13,784 nt of DNA, taken from Novosphingopyxis sp038234155 (GTDB taxonomy: Bacteria > Pseudomonadota > Alphaproteobacteria > Sphingomonadales > Sphingomonadaceae). The translations under genes were made by a program, and so were the position numbers. Below the pieces are notes generated by a model, which saw only the letters and a list, made by a program, of their open reading frames with translations, had not been told where the DNA came from and made no database searches. This document shows positions 1 to 6,252 of this stretch, piece by piece. The stretch spans positions 1-13,784 of the forward strand of contig JBBSUT010000059.1 in assembly GCA_038234155.1 (NCBI GenBank), written 5' to 3'. The first letter of the stretch is position 1; the number at the start of each line of letters is the position of its first letter.

Positions 1-642
1 AACATCCTCGTCGCTTCGGACGTGGCGGCGCGCGGGCTTGACGTGAAGGGCGTAAGCCACGTCTTCAACTATGACTGCCCGTGGCATCCGGACGACTATG
101 TCCACCGCATCGGGCGGACCGGCCGGGCCGGTGCCAATGGCATCGCTTATACGTTCGTGACGCCGGAAGATGAGGAGGCGCTCGATAATATCGAGAAGTT
201 GATCGGGACCACGATTGATCGCAGCCATGATATTGCTGCACCAGCGGAAACGTCGGACGAATCGGTGCGCGCTGAAAGCAATGACGCGCGCCCATCGCCC
301 GATCGCGAGCGCAAGGCCCGCCGCAGCGGCGCGCGGCGGGCCGATTCGCGGCAGAGTGAAGAAGCCCCGGTGACAGCGGATGCCCCGGCTCCGACGCTCG
401 AAAAAGCGCCGCGCCCGCGGCGAGACCGCAAGTCTTCCGAACAGGCGACGCCGCCTGCCGCACCCGAGCACGCGGTGCCTAGCTCATCCGAGGAAGCTGG
501 CCGGAACAGGACGCCCGCGCGCGTATCCCGGCCGAAGGAACCCAGCAAAAGCGCCGTATCGGAAAAGGCCGCCCGTCCGCCGCAGCCCGGCGACGACGAC
601 TGGAATGGTCCGGTGCCGAGTTTCCTGAACACCGGTGTTTGA
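1..642 (+). CDS. DEAD-box ATP-dependent RNA helicase, C-terminal part (5' end outside window)
   Basis: This is the last 213 residues of an RNA helicase; the reading frame is open from base 1, so the N-terminal RecA domain lies outside the window. Directly visible are motif V (SDVAARGLD, residues 7-15 of the fragment) and motif VI (HRIGRTGRAG, residues 35-44) of the second RecA-like domain. Together these are the signature of superfamily 2 DEAD-box helicases, which remodel RNA duplexes in ribosome assembly, mRNA decay or cold adaptation. From about residue 75 to the end the protein is a low-complexity tail rich in Arg, Pro, Ala, Glu and Ser with basic clusters (such as RKARRSGARR), typical of RNA-binding tails in RhlE-type proteobacterial helicases. 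An RhlE-like assignment is inference; the tail itself is not diagnostic. The last few codons lie inside the first unit of a tandem repeat array that continues downstream. Confidence 0.93.
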   Translation, partial: NILVASDVAARGLDVKGVSHVFNYDCPWHPDDYVHRIGRTGRAGANGIAYTFVTPEDEEALDNIEKLIGTTIDRSHDIAAPAETSDESVRAESNDARPSPDRERKARRSGARRADSRQSEEAPVTADAPAPTLEKAPRPRRDRKSSEQATPPAAPEHAVPSSSEEAGRNRTPARVSRPKEPSKSAVSEKAARPPQPGDDDWNGPVPSFLNTGV

Positions 643-825
643 AAGTACACGCGCCTGAGCGCACACCGGTACTTTGCTGAACACAGGTACTTTGCTAAAC
701 ACAGGCACTTGGGTGAACACAGGACGCTGGTCCGAATACTGGCCTTTAATTCGAACATGGGCCGTCGATCCGAATGCGGGCCATTATCCGAAAACAGGCG
801 TCTGACCAAACAGATGCGTTTGGCG
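627..825. repeat. Degenerate 18-19 bp tandem repeat array, about 11 units
   Basis: Eleven head-to-tail units can be laid out starting at 627, 645, 661, 679, 697, 715, 734, 753, 772, 790 and 808. Most are 18 or 19 bp; the second is 16. The shared core is GAACACAGG followed by a variable pyrimidine-rich half, with approximate consensus GAACACAGGCCNTTNNTCC. Units at 661, 679 and 697 are the most alike; for instance 668-685 and 686-703 differ at one base. The array begins within the last codons of the helicase gene and fills most of the gap before the terminator. Because unit length alternates between 18 and 19, no reading frame is kept across it, so it is not a coding repeat. There are no spacers, so it is not CRISPR. 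Function unknown. Confidence 0.8.
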
Positions 826-867
826 CGGCGCCGGTTGTTCGGTCAGTCGGCGGCCGTCAATGCGCAT

Positions 868-896
868 AAAAAAAGGGACCTGCAAGGTCCCTTTTT
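868..896. terminator. Bidirectional Rho-independent terminator
   Basis: A perfect stem, GGGACC (875-880) with GGTCCC (886-891) and loop TGCAA, is extended by A-T pairs to roughly 870-880/886-896. On the plus strand it is followed by a run of five T. On the minus strand the A-run at 868-874 reads as seven T. It therefore can end transcription from both sides: the small minus-strand gene stopping at 917, about 20 bases away, and read-through from the helicase and repeat array. Confidence 0.9.
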
Positions 897-916
897 CACG
901 CATTTACCTCAGCCAA

Positions 917-1168
917 TCAGGGACTGGTGGGATTATTATTATCATCGTTATTGGACGCCACCAGAATGATGACGCCAATGATAGCGGCCGCTGCGATAAG
1001 GGCGAACAGGATATTGCTGCCCTTAAGGTCGCTCTCAGCACCGGTTTCGGCACCGATCCGGTTGGCGGACGTCGCTGCCGACATCGCGGTCGGGGCGGCC
1101 TGAGCGGCCACCGGGGCCGCGGTCAGGGCAATCAAAGCAGCGGCTGCTGCGAACTTTGCGGTCTTCAT
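917..1168 (-). CDS. Small secreted/membrane-anchored protein of unknown function
   Basis: An 83-residue protein that I do not recognise as a named family. It has a clear Sec signal peptide (MKTAKF, a hydrophobic Ala/Leu core, AQA at 22-24 with likely cleavage after A24). A short polar linker (about 25-50) follows, then a hydrophobic membrane segment (about 53-71, ILFALIAAAAIIGVIILV) and an Asn/Asp-rich tail (SNNDDNNNPTSP). After cleavage the protein would be a single-span inner-membrane protein with a very short polar C-terminus. I chose the ATG at 1168 over the in-frame ATG at 1174 because the ribosome site GAGGAG (1175-1180) directly abuts the 1174 ATG but sits 6 bases from the 1168 one. 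A plausible promoter (1202-1230) and its own terminator (868-896) suggest a monocistronic, well expressed gene. Similar signal-peptide-plus-anchor proteins occur in sphingomonads; that is recollection, not a search. Confidence 0.8.
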   Translation of the reverse strand: MKTAKFAAAAALIALTAAPVAAQAAPTAMSAATSANRIGAETGAESDLKGSNILFALIAAAAIIGVIILVASNNDDNNNPTSP

Positions 1169-1174
1169 AGTCAT

Positions 1175-1180
1175 CTCCTC
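1175..1180 (-). promoter_or_regulatory. Ribosome binding site GAGGAG deciding the start at 1168
   Basis: The minus-strand sequence GAGGAGATGACTATG has zero spacing to the first ATG and 6 bases to the second. The normal spacing favours the second ATG. Confidence 0.75.
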
Positions 1181-1201
1181 GAATGCAAACGCATCGCAGA
1201 A

Positions 1202-1230
1202 AATATTTTCTCTGCTTACACGTCACTCAA
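1202..1230 (-). promoter_or_regulatory. Probable sigma70-type promoter of the small membrane protein, with palindrome over the -10
   Basis: On the minus strand TTGAGT (1225-1230) is separated by exactly 17 bases from AATATT (1202-1207), matching the -35 and -10 consensus at four of six bases each. Transcription would start near 1195, giving a leader of about 25-30 bases to the start codon at 1168. The -10 lies inside a perfect 14-bp palindrome, AGAAAATATTTTCT (1198-1211), which could be a repressor operator. The promoter is predicted by eye. Confidence 0.5.
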
Positions 1231-1266
1231 CGCTGCGATGCAGCATGAGTTCCGCCAAGTCTACCG

Positions 1267-2943
1267 TTATCTGATCTGTATTTGCGGTTCGGCGCGATAG
1301 ACCGGACGGCCGTTGACCCAGGTTTCCAGCAATTGCGTGTTCCGGATCTCGGCGGGCGAGGCCAGCATGAGGTCACGGTCGATCAGAATGAAATCTGCTC
1401 GGTGCCCCGGCGTCAGGCTGCCAAGCTGCTGCTCCCCGAACTCGGCATAGGCCGCCCCGGTGGTAAAAGCGGCAAGCGCCTGTATGCGGCTCACCGCGTC
1501 CTGCGGCCGCCATCCGCCGAACGGCTGTCCGTCTGCCCCGGTACGCGAGATTGCGGCGGCAAAACCGGCAAACGGATCGGGCGATTCAACGGGAAAGTCC
1601 GAACCAAAAGCCAATGTGCCGCCCTTGTTCAGGATCGTGCGCCAGGCATAGGCCCCCTCCAGCCGCTCGGGCCCCAGCCGCGCTTCGGCCATGGTCCGAT
1701 CAGAGGTCTGGTGGACCGGCTGCATCGAAGCGATGATGCCATGTTTGCCGAGCCGCGGCAGATCCGCCGGATCGACGATCTGCGCATGTTCGATGCGCCA
1801 GCGCCTGTCGCCGCCATAGGTATCGACCAGCTCCTCCACCGCGCCGATCACTTCGGCATTGGCGGCGTCGCCGATGGCGTGCACTGCGGTCTGGAAGCCG
1901 TCCATCGCGGCGCGGCTCATCAGGTTGCGCAGCTCTGCGCTACCCAGCATCGGCAGGCCGGTCTGGCCGGGCGCATCGGCATAGGGCTTCTTGAGCCATG
2001 CGCCGCGGCTGCCCAGCGCGCCGTCCAGATAGAATTTCACGCCCACCAGTTTCAGCTTGTCATCATACAGCCACGGCGTTGGTTTTTGCCCGGCAATCAG
2101 CACCATCTGGTCGATCCCGGCGGCATAGGCCGCGACATGGATATTCAGCCAGCCGGCATCACCCGCCCGGCGATAGCTCTGCCAGTCCTCGATCGAAACA
2201 CCCATGTCGGCGGTGCCGGTGACCCCCTTGCTCAGCAGCAGTTTCTGCGCTTCGGCCAGCGCAAGATCGCGCTCGGCCGGGCGCGGAACGGGCACGAACG
2301 GCTGGATCAGATTGACCGCATTATCGACGAAAACGCCGCTCGGCTTGCCGTCCGCCTGCTCGATCCGTCCGCCGACCGGAGATTTGCTCCTGGCCGTCAC
2401 CCCCGCCGCCGCGATCGCCGCGCTATTGGCCCAGCCAGCGTGGCCGTCCACCCGCTCCAGCCAGACCGGCCGATCGGCCACCACGCTGTCCAGTTCGGCG
2501 GCGGTGGGAAAGCGGCCCAGACCCCATAGTTCCTGGTTCCATCCGCGTCCGACGATCCACAGGCGATCGGGATATTTGCGCGCATAGGCCACGATCGCGG
2601 CCTGCGCCTCGGCCAGCGATGTCGTCTGCGAAAGGTCGAGCGTGAGCTGCTGGAAGCCCAGCCCCATGACGTGGCCGTGCGCATCGATGAAGCCGGGCAT
2701 CAGCGTGCGGCCCTTGCCGTCCTCGCGCCAGTCCAGATCGCGCGGGCGCTTGTCGTTGCGGTCCAGCAACTGCGTGACCTTGCCGTCTGCGTCGATCAGG
2801 ATGCCGGTGAAGCGGATGAGCTGGCCGTCCTGATCCAGCGTCATGCCGTTGACATTGTCGAACAATCCATCGGCCAGGGCGGGCGCGGCGCTTAGCGACG
2901 CGGCGAGCAGCAGGGCACCCGCAACAGCAGTGGTCAGTCTCAA
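1267..2943 (-). CDS. Exported amidohydrolase family protein (YtcJ-like, Amidohydro_3 type)
   Basis: A 558-residue metal-dependent hydrolase of the amidohydrolase superfamily, YtcJ-like branch. A signal peptide spans residues 1-24 (cleavage after ALA-24), so the enzyme is probably periplasmic. Family marks are MPGFIDAHGH (82-91, metal ligands H89 and H91), VKFYLDGALGSRGAW mid-protein, HAIGDAAN, RWRIEHAQ, LAFGSDFPVES (the catalytic Asp region) and the C-terminal PGHRADFILIDRD of the composite beta-sandwich. Members act on amide or N-substituted substrates, but the natural substrate of this branch is generally unknown and I do not propose one. The start is TTG at 2943, supported by GGAGAG (2949-2954) 5 bases upstream and by overlap with the stop codon of the preceding dehydrogenase. 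This points to translational coupling in a two-gene operon. Confidence 0.9.
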   Translation of the reverse strand: MRLTTAVAGALLLAASLSAAPALADGLFDNVNGMTLDQDGQLIRFTGILIDADGKVTQLLDRNDKRPRDLDWREDGKGRTLMPGFIDAHGHVMGLGFQQLTLDLSQTTSLAEAQAAIVAYARKYPDRLWIVGRGWNQELWGLGRFPTAAELDSVVADRPVWLERVDGHAGWANSAAIAAAGVTARSKSPVGGRIEQADGKPSGVFVDNAVNLIQPFVPVPRPAERDLALAEAQKLLLSKGVTGTADMGVSIEDWQSYRRAGDAGWLNIHVAAYAAGIDQMVLIAGQKPTPWLYDDKLKLVGVKFYLDGALGSRGAWLKKPYADAPGQTGLPMLGSAELRNLMSRAAMDGFQTAVHAIGDAANAEVIGAVEELVDTYGGDRRWRIEHAQIVDPADLPRLGKHGIIASMQPVHQTSDRTMAEARLGPERLEGAYAWRTILNKGGTLAFGSDFPVESPDPFAGFAAAISRTGADGQPFGGWRPQDAVSRIQALAAFTTGAAYAEFGEQQLGSLTPGHRADFILIDRDLMLASPAEIRNTQLLETWVNGRPVYRAEPQIQIR

Positions 2944-3821
2944 CGCGTCTCTCCACTTTTACGCAGGCGCCGGATCAGCGCGCTGGTATCCTGCCGATTG
3001 CCACCCATGGCCTGAACCTCGGCATAATATTGATCGACGGCGGCGGCCGTCGGCAGGCTGGCGCCGTTGCGGCGCGCCTCGGCCAGCGCCAGGCCCAGAT
3101 CCTTGCGCATCCAGTCGATCGCAAAGCCAAAATCGAAACGGCCCTCGGCCATCGTGTCCCAGCGGTTGTCCATCTGCCAGCTCTGCGCCGCGCCGCCCGA
3201 TATCGCTTCCTTCACCTTGGCCAGATCAAGATCGCCGGCCTGGGCGAACCGCATGGCCTCCGACACTCCGGCGAGCACGCCCGCGATGCAGATCTGGTTC
3301 ACCATCTTGGTGGTCTGGCCCGCCCCTGCCGCCCCGACGTGCACGATGCGCGCGGCATAAGCGTCCATCACCGGCCGGGCGCGTTCCATCGCCGCGTCCG
3401 ATCCGCCGCACATGATCGCAAGCGTACCGTTTTGCGCGCCCGCCTGTCCGCCGGAGACCGGGGCATCCACGCTCTCGCAGCGCTGGTTTTTGAGCGTGCC
3501 GGCCAGATGCCGTGCCAGATCGGCCGATACCGTGCTGTGGTCGACAAACAGCGCGCCTCTGGCGAGCCCGGCAAAGACACCGTCATCGCCGAGCGTGACC
3601 GATTGCAGATCGTCATCATTGCCCACGCAGGTAAAGACGATGTCCGCGCCTTCGGCAGCCTGGCGCGGCGTGGACGCCTGCGCGCCGCCATGCTGCTGCG
3701 CCCAGGCATCGGCCTTGGCCGCGGTGCGGTTGTAGACGGTGACCCGATGGCCGGCGGCGGCCAGGTGGCCGGCCATGGGAAAGCCCATGACGCCCAGCCC
3801 GATAAATGCTGTTTTGCTCAT
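2940..3821 (-). CDS. NAD(P)-dependent 3-hydroxyisobutyrate dehydrogenase family oxidoreductase
   Basis: A 293-residue cytosolic beta-hydroxyacid dehydrogenase. Visible are the N-terminal Rossmann motif GLGVMG (8-13) and the substrate-binding DAPVSGG (119-125). The family lysine is K172 in TTKMVNQ, with N176 four residues on, and a second conserved lysine is K240 in WMRKDL. Length is normal for the family. The residues after the second beta strand are NRT (31-33), a pattern seen in NADP(H)-using members such as glyoxylate/succinic semialdehyde reductases, so NADP(H) preference is a guess. The family includes 3-hydroxyisobutyrate dehydrogenase, tartronate semialdehyde reductase and related enzymes; the exact substrate cannot be set from the sequence, and no valine-degradation genes lie nearby. 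Its TGA stop overlaps the TTG start of the amidohydrolase. It is divergent from ilvA with 57 bases between them. Confidence 0.9.
   Translation of the reverse strand: MSKTAFIGLGVMGFPMAGHLAAAGHRVTVYNRTAAKADAWAQQHGGAQASTPRQAAEGADIVFTCVGNDDDLQSVTLGDDGVFAGLARGALFVDHSTVSADLARHLAGTLKNQRCESVDAPVSGGQAGAQNGTLAIMCGGSDAAMERARPVMDAYAARIVHVGAAGAGQTTKMVNQICIAGVLAGVSEAMRFAQAGDLDLAKVKEAISGGAAQSWQMDNRWDTMAEGRFDFGFAIDWMRKDLGLALAEARRNGASLPTAAAVDQYYAEVQAMGGNRQDTSALIRRLRKSGETR
2949..2954 (-). promoter_or_regulatory. Ribosome binding site GGAGAG supporting a TTG start
   Basis: GGAGAG lies 5 bases before TTG (2941-2943), with no nearby in-frame ATG that preserves the signal peptide. The site lies inside the end of the upstream gene. 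Confidence 0.75.
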
Positions 3822-3840
3822 GCCCGCCTTTCTAACGGGC
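3822..3840 (-). promoter_or_regulatory. Leader hairpin with the ribosome site in its loop, abutting the dehydrogenase start
   Basis: On the minus strand GCCCG, a 9-base loop TTAGAAAGG and CGGGC end directly at the ATG (3819-3821). The purine-rich AAAGG, the only ribosome-site candidate, lies in the loop. A 5-bp GC stem of this kind could modulate initiation, but it is short and may be chance. Confidence 0.35.
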
Positions 3841-3878
3841 GTTGCGCGTCAGGGCCAGACAGGATAGCCCACCGACCC

Positions 3879-5192
3879 ATGAACGAGCCATCGCCCATTG
3901 CGAAAACGCCCACCGCGACAACGCAGAACGCGGAAACTGCGCCAGACCATGACCTGTCAGACCAAGACTTGTCCGTAGCCGCGCGCCTGACCGTGGCGGA
4001 CATCCGCGCCGCGCGGGACCGCATCGCCGATGCCGTGATCGAAACGGTGACCAGCCACAGCCGCACGCTGAGCCAGATCACCGGAGCAAACATCTATCTG
4101 AAGTTCGAAAACCATCAGTTTACCGCCAGCTTCAAGGAACGCGGCGCCTTGAACGCGCTGCTGCTGATGGACGAGGGGCGCCGTGCCAAGGGCGTTATCG
4201 CGGCGTCGGCCGGCAATCATGCTCAGGGGCTCAGCTATCACGCGACACGGCTTGGCGTGCCCGCCACGATCGTGATGCCCGTGACCACGCCGGTGGTGAA
4301 GGTGCAGCAGACCGAAAGCGTCGGCGGCAAGGTGGTGCTGTTCGGCGAAAAGTTTGACGACGCCTACACCTATGCCCGCCAGCTGGAGCAGGAACAGGGG
4401 CTCACCTTTGTCCATCCGTTCGATGATCCCGATGTTGCCGCGGGGCAGGGGACGATCGCGCTGGAGATGCTCGAGGCGGTGCCCGGTCTGGACATGATGG
4501 TGGTGCCGATCGGCGGCGGCGGGCTGATGTCCGGCATGGCCACCGCGGCGCTGGCGGTGAAGCCCGGCATCGCGATGATCGGCGTGGAGGCTGAGCTCTA
4601 TCCGTCCATGTTCGGCGCGGTGAAAGGAGGCTCCGGCGAATGCGCGGGCGATACGCTGGCCGAAGGCATTGCTGTGAAAGAACCCGGCGCGCTCACGCGG
4701 CAATGGATCGCCGAGCGGGTGGAAGATATCCTGCTGGTCAGCGAGCCGCAGCTGGAGCGCGCGGTCAGCCTGCTGCTGCAGATCGAGAAGACCGTGGTCG
4801 AGGGCGCGGGCGCGGCCGGCCTGGCGGCGGTGTTGGGCAATCGCGAACGGTTCGCGGGAAAAAACGTCGGCCTCGTGCTGTGCGGCGGCAATATCGATAC
4901 CCGCCTGCTCGCCAATGTGCTGATCCGCGATCTCGCGCGATCGGGCCGATTGTCGCGCCTGCGCATCACGCTGCAGGACCGGCCGGGCGCTCTGTTCAAG
5001 GTCATGCGCACGTTCGATCTGCATCAGGTCAACATCATCGAAATCTACCATCAGCGGATCTTCACCAACCTGCCCGCAAAGGGGCTGATCACCGACATCG
5101 AGTGCGAAGCGCGCGACAAGACGCAGCTCGATGCGCTGATCGTGTCGCTGCGCCAGGAGGGCTATGCCGTGCACCGGGTGGAGATGGACTGA
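3879..5192 (+). CDS. ilvA: Threonine ammonia-lyase (threonine dehydratase) with C-terminal ACT domain
   Basis: A 437-residue PLP enzyme that deaminates L-threonine to 2-oxobutanoate, feeding isoleucine synthesis or threonine catabolism. Motifs seen are SFKERGA (84-90, with K86 as the PLP Schiff-base lysine), SAGNHAQG (110-117), the phosphate-binding glycine loop GGGGLMSG (212-219) and the C-terminal cofactor-contact region VLCGGNID (333-340). Residues about 361-437 form an ACT-like regulatory domain (RLRITLQDRPGALFKVM onward), the arrangement of the medium-length threonine ammonia-lyase class. Start choice is uncertain. The ATG at 3879 has only a weak AGGA about 14 bases upstream, and the first 38 residues are a polar tail containing a 15-bp DNA duplication (DHDLS/DQDLS). 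In-frame TTG at 3969 and GTG at 3993 are alternatives lying closer to where the family homology begins. It may be co-transcribed with bpt, 135 bases downstream. Confidence 0.93.
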   Translation: MNEPSPIAKTPTATTQNAETAPDHDLSDQDLSVAARLTVADIRAARDRIADAVIETVTSHSRTLSQITGANIYLKFENHQFTASFKERGALNALLLMDEGRRAKGVIAASAGNHAQGLSYHATRLGVPATIVMPVTTPVVKVQQTESVGGKVVLFGEKFDDAYTYARQLEQEQGLTFVHPFDDPDVAAGQGTIALEMLEAVPGLDMMVVPIGGGGLMSGMATAALAVKPGIAMIGVEAELYPSMFGAVKGGSGECAGDTLAEGIAVKEPGALTRQWIAERVEDILLVSEPQLERAVSLLLQIEKTVVEGAGAAGLAAVLGNRERFAGKNVGLVLCGGNIDTRLLANVLIRDLARSGRLSRLRITLQDRPGALFKVMRTFDLHQVNIIEIYHQRIFTNLPAKGLITDIECEARDKTQLDALIVSLRQEGYAVHRVEMD

Positions 5193-5213
5193 ACCGATCG
5201 GCTATCGCTGCGC

Positions 5214-5243
5214 AACCCATCGTTGCGGAACCCATCGTTGCGG
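5214..5243 (+). repeat. Perfect 15-bp tandem duplication
   Basis: AACCCATCGTTGCGG occurs twice in direct succession (5214-5228 and 5229-5243), preceded by a decayed partial copy (about 5200-5213) and followed by the first three bases of a third. It lies in the 135-bp ilvA-bpt gap. No function is evident. Confidence 0.9.
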
Positions 5244-5327
5244 AACATGGTAAATCGTCTTCCAATACCGGCCGCCGCCGCTTAACATGCCCGCTCAAAT
5301 TCCATTCGATCAGGATATCACGTTGCC

Positions 5328-6071
5328 GTGAGCGCACCGGTACGCTTCCCCCGCTTCTTCCTCACCAATCCGGCACCCTGCCCCTATCTTCCGGGGCGCA
5401 CGGAGCGCAAGGTGTTCACCGAACTGAACGGCGAGCATGCCGATGAGCTCAACGATGCGCTGGGCCGGATCGGTTTTCGCCGCAGCCAGAACGTTGCCTA
5501 TCGCCCCAGCTGCGCCGATTGCCGCGCGTGCGTGTCGGTGCGCGTACTGGCGGGTGAATTCGAGGCTGGCAGCACCCAGCGCAAGCTGATCCGCCGGAAT
5601 GAGGACCTGCAGGTATCCGCCTGCCGCCCCTGGTCCACCACCGAACAATATGATCTGCTGCGCCGCTATCTGTCGACGCGCCATCCCGACGGCGGGATGA
5701 ACGATATGGACGATATGGATTATGCCGACATGGTCGAGCAGACGCCGGTCAACAGCTATGTGATCGAGTATCGCGAACCGGCGCGGGACGGCCGCCCCGG
5801 CAAGCTTGTGGGTGCCTGCCTGACCGACCAGCAGTCCGACGGCCTGTCGATGATTTACAGCTTCTTCGATCCGGATCTGGCGGATCGCAAGGGGCTGGGC
5901 AACTACATCATCCTGGACCATATCCTGCGCGCACACCGGGCCGGATTGCCCTATGTCTATCTGGGCTACTGGGTCGAGGGATCGGCGCGGATGCAGTACA
6001 AGGTGCGCTATCGGCCGCTCGAACGGCTGGGCCCCGATGGTTGGCACCCGTTCGATCCGCCGCAGGCGTAA
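5328..6071 (+). CDS. bpt: Aminoacyl-tRNA-protein transferase (aspartate/glutamate leucyltransferase / arginyltransferase)
   Basis: A 247-residue cytosolic enzyme of the ATE1/Bpt family. It transfers an amino acid from charged tRNA to the N-terminus of proteins, creating N-degrons for ClpAP/ClpS. Bpt members transfer leucine to N-terminal Asp/Glu, and some alphaproteobacterial members are annotated as arginyltransferases; sequence alone does not settle which. Visible are CPYLPGRTERKVF (18-30), the cysteine cluster C62-x2-C65-x2-C68 which with C18 makes up the family cysteines, YSFFDPD (177-183), KGLGNYIILDHI (188-199) and YLGYWVEGSARMQYK (211-225), all in family order. The start is GTG at 5328; the following MSAPVRFPRFF is the typical N-terminus and there is no in-frame alternative close by. 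The ribosome site is weak (AGGA at 5312-5315, 12 bases away). No plus-strand terminator is seen after the stop. Confidence 0.92.
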   Translation: MSAPVRFPRFFLTNPAPCPYLPGRTERKVFTELNGEHADELNDALGRIGFRRSQNVAYRPSCADCRACVSVRVLAGEFEAGSTQRKLIRRNEDLQVSACRPWSTTEQYDLLRRYLSTRHPDGGMNDMDDMDYADMVEQTPVNSYVIEYREPARDGRPGKLVGACLTDQQSDGLSMIYSFFDPDLADRKGLGNYIILDHILRAHRAGLPYVYLGYWVEGSARMQYKVRYRPLERLGPDGWHPFDPPQA

Positions 6072-6160
6072 GCGGCAAGACACAGCGGTGGCGCAGAGCG
6101 CCCGCCGTAATCCGCAACGCTAAAGCAGGGTGCGCTCCGCCGGATCGATCGCGCAATTCT

Positions 6161-6193
6161 TCTCAACGCCCGAAAATAATCTCAACGCCCGAA
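6161..6193. repeat. 19-bp spaced direct repeat next to a terminator
   Basis: TCTCAACGCCCGAA occurs at 6161-6174 and again at 6180-6193, a period of 19 bases, ending where the A-run of the minus-strand terminator begins. The CGCCCGAA core recurs in the complement of the terminator loop, so the region may have grown by short duplication. Confidence 0.8.
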
Positions 6194-6194
6194 G

Positions 6195-6225
6195 AAAAAC
6201 CCCGCCGGCCTTTCGGGCGACGGGG
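6195..6225 (-). terminator. Rho-independent terminator of the glycine-zipper gene
   Basis: Read on the minus strand, CCCCGTCG pairs with CGGCGGGG (one G-T pair) around a loop with a possible inner CC/GG pair, followed by TTTTT (complement of 6195-6199). It lies 28 bases after the stop at 6253. On the plus strand there is no T-run, so it serves the minus strand only. Confidence 0.85.
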
Positions 6226-6252
6226 TCAATTCAATGCGTGGTGGCCGGGCGT

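Noticed and set aside
628..639. Palindrome AACACCGGTGTT at the helicase stop as a terminator or operator
   Set aside because: No T-run follows, and it is part of the first unit of the tandem array, so it is not counted as a separate element.
147..809. Minus-strand 220-codon open frame with a repetitive Cys/Leu/Lys N-terminal part
   Set aside because: It is antisense to the helicase tail, its repetitive part is only the translated tandem array, and there is no ribosome site or recognisable domain.
627..825. CRISPR array
   Set aside because: Units are contiguous 18-19 bp with no unique spacers, and there are no cas genes.
1232..1244. Hairpin GCTGC-GAT-GCAGC as terminator of the amidohydrolase
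   Set aside because: Short stem without a following T-run on the minus strand; it lies just upstream of the predicted -35 of the next gene. Left unassigned.
1282..2529. 415-codon plus-strand frame over the amidohydrolase
   Set aside because: Shadow of the amidohydrolase gene; His/Arg/Pro-rich translation without domains.
3030..3878. Upstream extension of the ilvA frame to 720 codons
   Set aside because: The frame is open by chance through the dehydrogenase gene on the other strand; ilvA homology begins after 3879.
3957..5174. 405-codon minus-strand frame over ilvA
   Set aside because: Shadow frame; the plus strand carries the complete PLP enzyme with ACT domain.
5282..5287. CtrA half-site (CTTAAC) upstream of bpt
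   Set aside because: Only one TTAA half is present without a partner at N7, so it is likely chance.
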